Below are positions 38,970-51,809 of a stretch of 64,000 bases of DNA, piece after piece. The notes below the pieces were generated by a model. That model was given only the letters and a program-made list of their open reading frames with translations, was not told the DNA's origin and did not search any database. The position numbers were made by a program, and so were the translations under genes. The stretch spans positions 32,175,001-32,239,000 of the forward strand of contig JAIVEN010000007.1 of the NCBI GenBank assembly GCA_026686845.1, given 5' to 3'. How positions within the stretch are numbered: the first letter of the stretch is position 1; each line of letters starts with the position of its first letter. The stretch comes from Adenanthera pavonina. Its lineage: Eukaryota; Streptophyta; Magnoliopsida; Fabales; Fabaceae.

Positions 38970-41900
38970 ATGTTTCTGTCTTCCAACTTGTCTCTAACAC
39001 GCCCCTCCTTTCAGGCTACCGTTTCCCCAGGTTTCATCTCTCTCTCTCTCTCTCTCTCTACAGATGATTGAATTCGTTATTTTCTTTTCTTTGGCATTTG
39101 AACGAACTCAAATATGTCAGAAAGCTCCATGCACATTACTTCTCGTTGTGTGAAGTTTGACATTTATGTAATTAGTTACTGTGCGATTAATTTAGAATGT
39201 AAGAAGCCGAGGTACTAGTTACATAAATATGTAGATACGCATACATATATTTGATTGAAAGTTTATTTCTTAACATTGCTCTATTTTTAACTATATGCTT
39301 TTAATTTTAAATAATTACATTTTATAAAAGTATTTATGACCTGGAATACAATTAAAAATTATTCAAAAAATTATGTCTAATTTATTCTCTCCACATATTC
39401 CATACAAAAAATAAAATATAATGCAGTTTTTCATAATGTAGCGTGAGTTAACAAAATATTTTGGCCTTCATCAACTGACATTCATCCTTATGGGCATGTA
39501 ATATCAAAATGTAATATTAGGTGCCACTCTATGATCACATAACAAAATGTAAACTAGTGTTTGAAAACAGCATGGCTCGCCTGATCAATTGATACAATAT
39601 ACATGAGAAAATATGTCTAGTTGACAATGAAAGGCGTAACCTTTCATGAGAAATTCTAGCGTATGTGCCACATCATTCCAAAATTTTCTAGCTTTTTTTT
39701 TTCTTTGGGCTATTTGCTATTTTTTCAACGTATTATTATTATTATTATTATAGGATCGTATTGTTAATTGCTAATTGCATTTTTCATGTGTTCAAGACAT
39801 TCCGATAATATCCTTATGCTTTCTTGTGTTACCAGCAATTTCGGTTGGACCCACCAATGCGGAGAACAAAGTTAAAAGTAAACCTAATATTGTATGTACT
39901 TGCAATGATCTCTTCTTTTAGAATTATATCTATGCACACTATATGATAGCAACTAGAATGAAATGGCGTTTTTAACCTTTTAAAATCAAATGCAGATGTT
40001 TGAGGGCAATAAAGAGAGAATAAAGAGGATGTTTGATAGAGTTGAACTGTCGGTATCAAGTTATGACACAGCTTGGGTGGCAATGATACCATCACCTTCT
40101 TCTCCCCAAGCTCCTCTGTTTCCTCAGTCACTACAATGGTTATTAGAAAATCAACAAAATGATGGTTCATGGGGTCTCCCTCATCGTCATAAGTTGTTGA
40201 CCAAAGACTCTCTTTTATCTACTTTGGCTTGTGTTCTTGCACTAAAGCAATGGGGTGTTGGTGAACAGCAAACTAATAAAGGTATTATTCATAAAGTTAA
40301 TTAAAGATGGATTATTTCGTATTTAATTGGTTTAATAAAAAATTACTCAATAGCATGTCTAATTTGCATACAGATCTATTTATTTGTCTTCACGAAAATT
40401 AGGTTTATTTACAGACGTTTAACTAACCAGAAAATGTTGTGTTTGTTGCTGAAGGAGTTGAATATATTGAGTCAAACATCGCCTCAGCTTTTGATGATAA
40501 GCAACATTCTCCTATTGGATTTGATATTATCTTCTCCCATTTACTTGAGCAAGTCCAAAAGTTGGATCTCAATCTTCCTCTTGGAGGGAAATCTCTGCAG
40601 TCACTCATCCAAAAGAGAGACCTGCAGCTCAAAAGGTGTATATAGTTTTCTTTATCATCCTATTACCGTTTAATATTAAAGCTTCTTTTTTCATTTCTTT
40701 TAAATGTTTGTGTGTTAATATTCATATTCCTTTTATTCAACACTTGTCAAAACAACAGAGGTTGGGACAGCAATTCAGAAGGATGGAAAGCATATTTAGC
40801 ATATATTTCTGAAGGAATGGGAAAGTCTCAAAATTGGGAGATGGCTATGAAATATCAAAGAAAGAATGGATCCTTATTCAACTCACCAGCATCCACTGCA
40901 GCTGCTTTTACTTACCTTAATGATACACATTGTTTTAATTATCTATCTTCACTATTTGATAAATTTGATAATGCTGGTTTGTCCTTCCAAACTTACTATG
41001 ATTTTTAACTCATTTCATCTCCGTTTCAATTATATATTAGCTAATGCATTTTGTAAATTCAGTTCCGACGGTGGATCCTTTTGATGTCTATGCTCGAATC
41101 TACATGGTTGATAGTCTTGAATATTTGGGTGTTGATCATCATTTTAAGGAGGAAATCCGAAATGTACTGGATCAAACATTCAGGTTACTATGTATCCTAT
41201 ACTTACTTTGTACATAATTCCAAACGTGGAAGTGAGAAGTCATATTCGTAGGAAGAAAAACTGAAAGATGGTTATAGAATCTAATCTATTTCTGTATTTG
41301 GTTAATTTTCAAGCAGGTTATGGAAACAAGAAGACGATGATATATTCTTAGAACCCACCACATGTGCAATGGCATTTCGTTTACTACGTTTGCATGGATA
41401 CAATGTTTGCTCAGGTTCTGTGACATTTCTAGAATTTAAAGGCTATTAAGATTTAAATAAAAAAAAAAGTAAAAGAAATTGGTATATAAGACATTTGTGT
41501 CTTTCAGATTCACTAACTCGGTTTTCAGAAGACAAATTCTCCGACACTCTCCAGGGATATTTGAAGGATGCTAACACTGTTTTGGAGTTACACAAAGCTT
41601 CACAAATAACTTTACATTCAAATGATCCAGTTCTGGAGGAACTATACTCTTGGACAAGACACTTTCTTAAGGAATATTTGTCCTCTTCCTCAAAACAGGA
41701 TCACAAACCTCTTCATAATATTGACCATGAGGTAGGTATCGATCGTTCAATCAATTGACTTTAGTTCTTGTCTTGTCAATATTGCTGAAATAGTTTTAGT
41801 ATTTGTCAGATAAGTTTTGCTGTGCGGTTTCCTCATTACGCTTATTTGGATCGTATATTAAATCGAAAAACTACTGAGAATTACAACGTTGACCAAAAGA

Positions 41901-43817
41901 GAATTTTGAAAACTTCTTATCGGTAAAGTTTTCTAACTTCCACTTTCATTCTCTGGATTATTCTTCAAGGGTGACTTTTTTATTCTGTCAGCTCTTCTTT
42001 TCTTAGTTCTTTGAATATTTCAAATAAAGAATCGCTAAAGCTTGCAGTGGAAGGCTTCAACAACTACCAAGTGGCAATTCGTGAAGAATTCGAACAATAT
42101 ATCAGGTGAATGTCCATTTTCAAGATCCGATTGGGGGCAGAATATTGGATTTTTCTTGTGGCACCATGTTGTGCGAAACAATTTATCACAAGCTCTCTCC
42201 ATTGGTCATTTTCAAAACAAACCAAAATTTCTTAGACAGATTCAATTAATCCACAAAATTTAAGACAACCTAACCCCAAAAGAAATTATATAATGTCAAT
42301 AATTTGGGTCAATCTGACGCTGAATCAAAATAGTAAAATAAATTGGGCTAAGATAAAGCATAGAGTTAGACAAATTGCAACAAACTGATAAAGTTTTGCT
42401 AAAAAGAATCCAATAGTTGACTAGGCTCTATATATATGTGACGAGTCTATTGGTTAACTATTGGTTTGATTTATGTTTTATCAATTAAACCATAAGGGAG
42501 AACCTATCCTAAATTTATTTTTCCAAATGCCTTACATAATAATTAATCAGGTGGCTGAAGGATAGTGGAATGGACAACTTCGAATTTCCCAAACCAAAAG
42601 TGGCAGTTTCTTACTTCACAGCTGCTGGAGTTCTAGTCTCACCCGAACTAAGAGAAGCACGTCTATCATGGGCAAAGAATGCAATGCTCACAGGTGTTAT
42701 TGATGATTTCTATGATGTTTGGGGTTGTGAAGAGGACCAGAAGAAACTTTTGCAATTGATGCAGAGGTATGTTGATTTCCCTTCCCCTTTCACTTTGATT
42801 TTTCCATTTCCCTTCAAGTATATTTTATGTCGTCACCAACATTTAACCACAGGTGGACAGTAGATATCAGCAAAGAAAGTTGCTCTGAGACAGTTAAAAC
42901 ATTATTCTCAGCACTTAAAAATACAATCTGCGAGATCGCAGATCAAGCCTTTGAAGTTCAAGGACGAAGCGTGCTCAGCCACCTGATTCAACTTGTGAGA
43001 TATAGTTATCTCTGCGAATCTCATTCTCATCAAAACATATGAAATTAATTGTGAGTTCAAGTGTTGACATCAGAATATGATCTGATTTGTTTGCAGTGGG
43101 TGGATGTGTTGCAGTCTTATCTAACTGAGGCTGAGTGGACGAGAAGCAAGTATGTGCCAAGCATGGGTGAATATTTGCGTAATTCAATCATATCAATAAC
43201 TTTTGGACCAATTATCCTCCCAGCACTCTATCTTATAGGACCTAAGCTTTCACCGGAGACCATTGAAAGTGATGAATACAATCAACTGCATGAGGTCGTT
43301 AGCCTGTATGGTCGACTCTTCAATGACATCAATGGCTACAATGTAAGCACCTTCCTGAATTCATTTGGTTATGACATATGCTGGAAATTCATTTTATTCT
43401 TACAGTTTTACAGAATTTTCAATCTGGCATGTATAGTTTACAGTTTGTATTTAGGTTGTTTTATTTTGGGTTTTATGAACTTAGATACATACATGCTTTG
43501 TGCAGAGGGAAATAGAACAAGGAAGATTGAACTCAATTGCCTTGCAACTCATTCAGGGGACAGACGCGGTAACTACGGAAGAGATCATTGAGAAGACAAT
43601 GGATGTGGTTGAACAAAAGAGAAAAGAGCTTCTGAGATTAGTATTGCAGAAGGAAGGGAGCATTATACCTCGTGATGTGAAGGATGTTTTCTGGAAATTG
43701 GCCAAATCAGTGCACGTGGTTTTCAATAATAAGGAGGATATAGTTCATGCAAGCGAGACTTCAGAAGAATTGTTTAACATCAAAGATGCAATCATGAGCC
43801 ATATCCCATTGTCTTGA
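38970..43817 (+). CDS. KSL: KSL-B: class I diterpene synthase, ent-kaurene synthase-like (TPS-e/f), 14 exons, 790 aa
   Basis: Exons: 38970-39030, 39836-39891, 39996-40281, 40455-40635, 40759-40976, 41063-41183, 41317-41414, 41508-41731, 41810-41922, 42007-42105, 42551-42766, 42853-42994, 43097-43342, 43506-43817. Sum 2373 nt with all GT-AG junctions in phase. Exons 3-14 have the same lengths as in KSL-A, and the proteins differ at few positions there. Exon 14 has only five base changes (three amino-acid changes). DDFYD is at residues 537-541 and NDxxGxxxE at 681-689; DXDD is absent; the GPIILP Ile is kept. Exons 1-2 encode a different, longer transit peptide (MFLSSNLSLTRPSF...). Unusual change: the EDFN segment of exon 10, usual in kaurene synthases, reads EGFN here. 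It appears functional, and its role is as for KSL-A. Confidence 0.95.
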
Positions 43818-43935
43818 CATGATAGATTTGAAGCCAGGTAGAAAGGGGAGAAAAAGGAAATAGATGTAAATCTCAGATGCAATCATGTAATTTATGATAC
43901 ACACTCTTTCTTTCTAAATGTATATGATGCATAAA

Positions 43936-43941
43936 AATAAA
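43936..43941 (+). terminator. Polyadenylation signal AATAAA of KSL-B
   Basis: AATAAA 118 bp after the stop, in the same ATGCATAAAAATAAA context as KSL-A. Confidence 0.6.
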
Positions 43942-46900
43942 TATCCAATTGAAAGAAAAATCACAAAAGCTTAGTGCCTATATAACAAATAGATCCAATC
44001 CAATTTATTAAACTGATATATATTGTCGACTCATAAAAAAAAATATGAATGAATTCAAAATGATGAGTAAAGGGAGAGAAGAAAGTCATAACCAAAAGTA
44101 AAAAGATCTATTATATATAATAAAATAAAGGTTAAATGTTTGACATATTACAATTTCAAACTTCAATATTATCAAGCTGACTATGAAAAAAATATGGTCC
44201 AAGTATTTCAAATAATAATTATTTCCTTATATATATATATATTCATTTTTTATTTTTTAAAATTTTCTATGATGATAAATATGGAAAAGAAAAATTAGTT
44301 ATGTATATGTGAAAAATCATAATTTGTTTGTCTTGATCTTCATCCGTCATTATGACATGTCAAAATCAATTTACCTAATTACTCCCAATATTTCTTATTA
44401 TTTGATATGATTTTGAGTATAATTGAAAGTCATCATTGTGGTTTTAATGCATATTATGTGTTAAGTTGATTAATTTTATTAAAAAGGAAGTTGGGAAGAG
44501 TGTTTAGTGTTTTTTGTTGATATTTGGCAAATTTTGAATTGTATATTGCACTAAATTGATGTGTGGATAATGTAAGAATTTGGAGCTCTAAGTTGAGATA
44601 TTGAGTTAAGTCCTTCTAACTAGTGAAGGTGAAATTTGTGGCAGCGAACTCTCGTGGCAGAAAGCAATTCAAGAACCAGAAATGTCCTTCACCAGTGCAA
44701 AAGAAGGTATAGAATTCATTTGCAGTAGCAGAATTGCTGTTCATGGGTGCAAACTACAATTTCTGTAACAAACCCCAATTTAATTGTTCCAGACACGTAT
44801 ATGATTAACGTAAGGATATTATGGGAACTATATAGAATAACAAAGAAATTAAATTTTCAAAACTGAAAGAGTTGGCACCGCAGTGCCAGGTCGCAATCTG
44901 TTTAAAAATAGACGAGTTTCAACTCACCAAAATAGTATTTTCATTGGGGGTCTAAGGGAGCTCTGCTAAGGTTTCATCTTCTGGACTTGAGGGCATGTTT
45001 TTGATGCTTTGGGGGGTTTGAATATTTAAGGTAATGTAATTTTATCATCTTCCTCTTCTCTTTTCTCAACCCTCATATTAGATTTCATGGGCTATGCTAA
45101 GAGGTCAAATTCTATAGTATTATCACATAATATTTTGGGCTAGAAGGCTTCAATGGAGTGTTGTGATGAGTCTCCAAGCTTGGGGTTTGAGTTGTTATGG
45201 TTTCCATACTTATAGACATCAAACCCTAACATCTATTGTAATATTCCTATTTTTATGGGATGTTATAGAATGAATAAAAGATCAGAAATAAAGTAAGATA
45301 AAAAGTTTATATACTTGGACTTTAGAAGGAATTAATTTCTTATCTAATTTTCAGAAGAAGTTATATTTGATTCTTAATTGAAATTAATTTTCTATAAGGT
45401 TCTTAACAGAAATTAATTCTAGAACTTATCCCGGAAGATATATAATATACTACTTGAATAAAAGTCTGTTCCAAGCTGAGCGCAATAGTATAAGTATTAC
45501 GTAACTAGGAGGTTTAGGATGAGAGATAGACCAATTTAAAAGTTAATATAAATGGTGAAAAATAATAATAATAAATTGATCTTTGGGAAAAATTACAAGA
45601 AAGTGCCTGAAAGAATAGATAATTATATTTTTAACACAACTCAAGGGCAAAATGGTCATTCCTTATATTAGAAGTAAAAGGTGAAAATTGCATTTAAACC
45701 CAAAAAAAAAATACTGATATCATCAAATGTACATGGAAACAGCAAAAATGAAAAGACACAGAAAGAAACGAAAAAGAGAAAAATGGTCATTTTTCCATGT
45801 TAGACCAAAAAATAAGAAAATAGTATGTTTGTCCCAAAGAATAGAAATGTTTTCACTTTAGTCCTTATAAGAAGGAAATCACGTAGCAATTTATCTGTAA
45901 AAAAGTTTTGAGGAAAATTATAGCTAATAATTTGAATGTTTCAAAAATTATAAATTTACCTCAGATTTTGTAAATATGAAAAATTATAGTCAAAATGAAG
46001 TTATTGATTTAACCCAATGAAATATTGTATGAAAGTTAGTTAGATCAAAAATAATTTTATGTTGGGCATTTAAGTTATTAGGTCAAATTATACCGATAAA
46101 GTTATTTTAAACTACAGAGAAAAACAATACCAAATAAAGGACACTGAATAGACATTACCCAAATATATTTTGAGATAAGAAAATGATTATAATCCAAAAA
46201 GCAAGTTTTGGATAATTCTATATCAATTTAATGACAATTACAGTATGAGTATTTAATCGGTACGGGTAAAATTAATCGGTCAAAGGTAATTTGGTCCATT
46301 AAGATTATTGAAGCACTTTTTGTCCAAAAATGATGATGAATCACATCTAAATTGGCAGCATGGACATTATGGGAATTATTTGAAAAGCTTTACTAAAAAG
46401 TAACTAAGGGTTAATGAAAACTAACCATGATTTATCCCGCATTACATCTCTTTCCTTAAAAGCCATGGTTAAGTCATTTGGCCTTCATTTCCAGCTGAGA
46501 AACACGTCCGAACAGAGGGTCAAGAAGGAAGAAAACATGAAAAAAAAAATGGAGAAGAAGATGAACAAGAAGCTAAGGTCAAGACCTTAGGTGTTTGAGG
46601 TAAAGTTCTATAACTACTAATTTGTGTTCTTGAGTGTTTGGAAGGATTTTTATGGATTATTTTCTCTCTTTTTACCTTTGAAATTTTCTACTTGAGAGAG
46701 AAAGAGGAGAGATAAAGTGAAGCCATGGAAAAATCAAACCATGAAAAGGGTTGTCTAGGTCTTAAAATACAAGGATATGCTATTAGGATGCAAGTTAGTT
46801 AAGTAAATATTTTTTCTATAATTTTCTGAAATTTTCTGCATATTTAGGGTTCAAGATAGGAAGGGAATTTCATGATTTTGACGTTAAAAATGGATTTATT

Positions 46901-47805
46901 GGGTCCAAAATAGGTAGGAATAGGTGTGTTGTACAAGAAATATTTTAAGGATAACAAAGTTAAAATTTTAGTTCAAGAGAATACTTTGTAAAAGAAATTG
47001 TATAATCAGTTGTTAATGGCATTATTTTATGATATTATAAGATCCAAAGGAGTGTTAGAAGATCAAAGAAAGTGTTTGAAAAGTTTGGAGACCATTCGAA
47101 AGCAAAAAGGTAGTTAACTTACCTTATTATGCCTATGTATTGTTATTATTGCCATAATGCTTAATTGATGAGTTTGTTGATTGAAATGATGTTTTGTGAT
47201 GAATTGGATTGGTTGGCTGTATTGTTTGAAGGGCATTTGACCTTGGAAACGTCCAAAGTACAAGGGGAAATGCCACCCAAATTTTTATGATATATTTGTG
47301 CGCAAATGATTTTGTTTGAAAGTTTGATACAATTTCAATGATATTTTTCAATGTATGATTATATGTGAGTATATATGGTAGTTACTACTGAGATTCTTTG
47401 CATCTCATCCCTTTCCAATTGTCTAACCAATTCTAGATTCAAGCCATGACAAGACCACCCAAGAAATCAAGGGCAAGGAGAAGCAAGTTAATATTCAAGA
47501 TAGTGATACTTACGATGATACTAATATATGAAATGTTATGCAAGATAATATGGAACATGGTCAAGCTGTGTTTTTATGTTAATACGTTCCCTAAAGTCTA
47601 TTGTGATGTATCATGTAAAGTTAAGACAAGTTAAAACCATGTATATACATATCAATGAGTATGTTGGCAAAGTCAATGATGTATGAGATCTTTATTGACC
47701 ACTGTTGGAAAATCGAAGTATTGTACAAACCTCTTGATATTTAATATATGAGTCATATATATGGTTGTAAATTAGACATCAAGAGCTTTTTATAGACATC
47801 AAGAT
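43942..47805. other. Intergenic DNA with degenerate gypsy-LTR-like sequence
   Basis: No gene seen. Near 44776 TGTAACAAACCCC followed by a GGCACCGCAGTGCCAGGTCGC block resembles the start of a family C-like LTR. 46480-47110 has the GAGAAGAAG..AAGGTCAAG..GGTGTTTGAGGT style of a gypsy LTR transcript leader. Neither end could be paired. 45570-46300 is plain AT-rich DNA. A 62-codon frame at 47446-47634 is basic and has no recognised domain. Confidence 0.4.
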
Positions 47806-47966
47806 TGTTAGATATGCTGGCTTCCCAAGAGGGGGAGTGAATTGGGAAGATTGAAATTTTCTACAAAAGTTAGAAGAGTGATGAAAGCAGAAATGACAAT
47901 AAAACAGAGTATATAGATATAGTAAAGTAAAAGCAGTAAAAGAGAAGGAAAGATACAGATGTTTAT

Positions 47967-50314
47967 TGTAACATCCTACCTCCAGACACCTCCAAACCTT
48001 AACCAATAACTCCAAGATTCAACCAAACACAACCCAGACAACACAAACAACTCTCCAATGCCTCAACACAACGGAAACGACCCATCAAAACACCAAAAAC
48101 TGGGCTAGGGCCGCGGCAGCTACAGTAACACCGCGACTCCGGCCTCCCCTGCTTCTCCATCGCTTCTGTCTCCTCTAGCGCCGTGACCTGCCTTCCCGCG
48201 CCACGGCGCCCCCTGCTAATATACCATATCAGCAAATTCAACATTCTGGGGTGAACTTCCGACCCGCATAACATTATGCTCCGACCTCCGATTGACTTGA
48301 TTCCGACTCCTACAAGTCAATCTAGTCTCCATCTATCTATAGACACCACTTTTACCTTAATCTAACTCTGTATGGAGATTCTGGACCCATAACACCATTT
48401 TGGCCACTTATTGACGAAAACTCGCCACAAACAACCTCCAATTGCCACCAAAGGCAACTGATCGCTCAGAGACCATTCATACAGGTCCAAAACCCCCAAA
48501 CCAACTTGTCCAAAGAGGTTTCACCTCAAAGGAACCACTCCTCTGAGATTTAACCCCTCGGAACCCAGCTTGACAAACGGGCTACAGGCCCTAAGACAGC
48601 ACAACAAGACCCCAAAATCATTCAAGCTCACCAACACTAACAAACAGACTCCTCAACATCCAAACCATGCAACCATACATACAACATACATGCATCCATC
48701 CATACCAATCCTTTATCAATTCCTTTAAGCTATCCATTACAAACATACTATCCTACTTGGCACAAAATACATTATCCAAAATACACACACACTACATAGA
48801 CTATTCCCACGTACACAGCTACTCTTGCGTCTTCTCCGGACCAGTGCCAAAACCGTCACCTAAAATGTTAGTTTATGGGAGAGGGAAGGGTGAGACAATG
48901 TCTCAGTAACCGGAAACAATCACACACACACAAATATATATACATATACACATATCTCATGCAACTCATGAATGCAATATGAAATGAGTAAGATGCATGT
49001 CGCCCTCACAGGGACCCCATCCTTATCCTCCCTAACACATATATCATCCACCCTTATCCTCCCTAACATATATATATATATATAATTCATCCTTATCCTC
49101 CCTAACGCATATATCATCCATCCTTATTCTCCCTAACACATATATATTTACACATATCACATCCTTATCCTCCCTAACAAATATGTATATCATCATACAT
49201 TATATGTCATCACATCATCACCACTCCACCTGCCATACATCTCAGTGTCACGATAACATGTGGTGATGCTAATGTATCATCATATAATCATCATCATGTC
49301 ATATCAGCATGTATGCACCATTTCATATTATATCAATGTCAACATCATATGTGTCATCATCATCATCTAACCGTATACATACCACGATATATATATACGG
49401 TACACACAAACACATCAATATCATGGTATGAAAGAGACATACATATATACACAACAATACACAATACCATATAAACAAACACCCGGTTACCTCAATTGTC
49501 GTTACCACACACACACGAGTTCCACAAGCTTCCTTGAACTGTCCAATACGCGTGAACCCCTCTCGATTAGCCAACAACCTTTACCATATCACAATTCTTC
49601 CATTAGCACAATAAACCAATAACCCAAACATCACAACTCAACTACATTAACCTAACCCAAGGTTCCAACACCCTTTTCATGCATCAATAAGCTCTTAGGG
49701 ATCACTCGAACACTACACAACCTCATATACTTCGGATTCCCAAGAGCCCTAACCAATCACAACCTAAGGTTAAGCTCTAAACACACATAATCCCTTCAAA
49801 ACTCACATCCAAGCAACAAGAATACCAAAACACATTCCATTAACCTCAAATCACCCATTTCAATCAGTGGATTTCACCCCCAATCGGAAATCCAACCTTA
49901 ACACCGAAAATCCCAAACTTCAACCGAAGAAAAATGGAGAAGGAGAAGTAGGGAACACTTACCAACTTGAATCCAAGCTTCCAAGGTCTGAAAATTGCTC
50001 CTAGAAGCCGGGAATGTCAAACCCTAGCACTGCTCCTCGATCTCCTCCGTCGCTCCCTTCATTTTCTTTCTTTCTTTCACGTCCGACTAATCCGGATTTA
50101 AGCAAAAATCTCGACTCTCGCCGCAGCCTCAGCATACCTCGCCGCGGCTCCACCAACTAATCCGGAACAATGCCACTGGAAGGTCTCTCGCCGCGGCGGC
50201 TCTGATCCTAGCCGCGGCGTGGGGCCCTTTCTGGTTCCTCTTGAACCTATCTCTGTCCTATTTCCTCCAGTCCTGAACACCAAAACCAATAAAGATATCA
50301 TGATGGGCGTTACA
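47967..50314 (-). mobile_element. Solo LTR, family C, TSD TTTAT
   Basis: Plus-strand view: TGTAACATCC at the left edge and GGGCGTTACA at the right, flanked by TTTAT at 47962-47966 and 50315-50319 (2348 bp). This is the cleanest C copy: both ends TG..CA and well preserved CCGCGG clusters near each end (48100-48210 and 50110-50220). No internal coding region. Confidence 0.93.
49018..49182. repeat. Minisatellite of ~5 CATCCTTATCCTCCCTAACA units in LTR C
   Basis: The 20-bp core recurs at 49018, about 49049, 49088, 49118 and 49159, separated by variable (AT)n/CATATAT spacers. It is not expanded in the other C copies. Confidence 0.85.
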
Positions 50315-51809
50315 TTTATCCTAGTTCGGTTTCTTTATCTTGACCTACGTCCAGTCCCCAAGCAACTACTTGAGATTATCCACTATCTTGCAAGAATTCA
50401 GTGGGCTTCTTGCAATTACCACAGTACAGCTTTGATGCTCTGTTCTTAAAGCTTACAACTTCTCTTTTTGCACTTTAGCTAAGTGCTTCCCAAATTCCTT
50501 ATAATAATCCCTTACAAGAAAATATTTCTTCTACATGAAGATAAGATTGATTACAGAAAGTAAACTCTCTAATTTAGAGTGTATATGAAAGTTGAAGTGC
50601 AGAAGTATGAAGTATGAGAGTAAATGACTTAGAGTTGAGAATTTGGCAGAGTTTCAGTATATACAACGTTAAATTCGTTACCCACAACTACAAATGAGGT
50701 TTTATTTATAGATTTAGGTCTTAACTATACGTTAGAAACAAAATCTATCTGTTAGAGAAGTTACCCAATAGTTACTCTGAAAAACTATCTGTTCGCCAAC
50801 CGCATTTAATGCTTCTGACACTCAAAGTTTAAATTTTGGTTAGTCAACAGATGAATTTCGAAGATACCGAAAGTTAAAGACTTTAACGTTGAACTTCACA
50901 GTTCATCTGTTATGAAGCAAAGTTCGAATTTTCATCTTTGAAGAATATTTCTATGTTGGAACATACGAATTTTCAAGTTAAAGTTCCTCTGATAAGTGTG
51001 AACAGTTGTCCCATATTGCTGCAGTGCCTTCGAAGTTCAAATTTTGGTATCCAAAATTCGTCAGTCAGTGGACAGCTCAGTAAGGCACAATAGTTCATCT
51101 TTTCAAAATTCAAACTTTCAAGATTCAAAGTTCGTCTGTCAGAAAGACCTCCTATCAGACTTAATTCAAAGTTTGAATTTCTGAATACTAATATTCGTAT
51201 ATCAACAGATTGTCATAACATACTTGCAAGCTTTGTTTTCAAAGTTCAAATTTTTAAAAACAAAGTTCGTCTGTCAGTAAACTATTTTGGGATTCTTTTT
51301 AATCTTCACTTTCAGATGAGCTTTGAAATATCTTCAGACGAATTTTCAATTTTTATGAATTGTAATTTATTAGAAATTTGAATTTTCAAAACTCAAAGTT
51401 CATCTGTAAGAGAAGACTCATGTCAAAGTTTGAATTTCTGTATTCAAAGTTGGTCTGTCAGAGGGATCTCTTTTCTGACTAACTTATTTTCAATTCAAAA
51501 TTCAAATTTCAAAAGCCAAAGTTCAAATTTTCAAAGCAATAGTTCAGTTATATCACTTTAAAGTCTGTCTGTTAATGGGTGTTTTTCAAGTATTCCATGA
51601 ATGAACAAGGAATCAGATTTCTAAAAACTTTCTTTTACCAATTCAAAATCTTTTACTCAACTCAAACACAATGATAAATCATATATCTAATTTTGTGCTA
51701 ATTTTACTTAGATTTCTTCATTTGGGATCTTCCATGCACCTTTGATATCATCTTTCCAAGCTCTAGAAGGTTGGTTTGGAATCATCAAAATACTTGATCT
51801 AACAAAGAT

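Larger units (their letters stand above)
47806..51804 (-). mobile_element. Solo LTR, family A, TSD AAGAT, holding a nested solo LTR C
   Basis: Plus-strand view: TGTTAGATATGCTGGCTTCCC at the left edge and CTTGATCTAACA at the right, flanked by AAGAT at 47801-47805 and 51805-51809. Without the nested LTR C and its TSD it is 1646 bp. The palindrome array lies at about 50830-51560. Confidence 0.92.
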
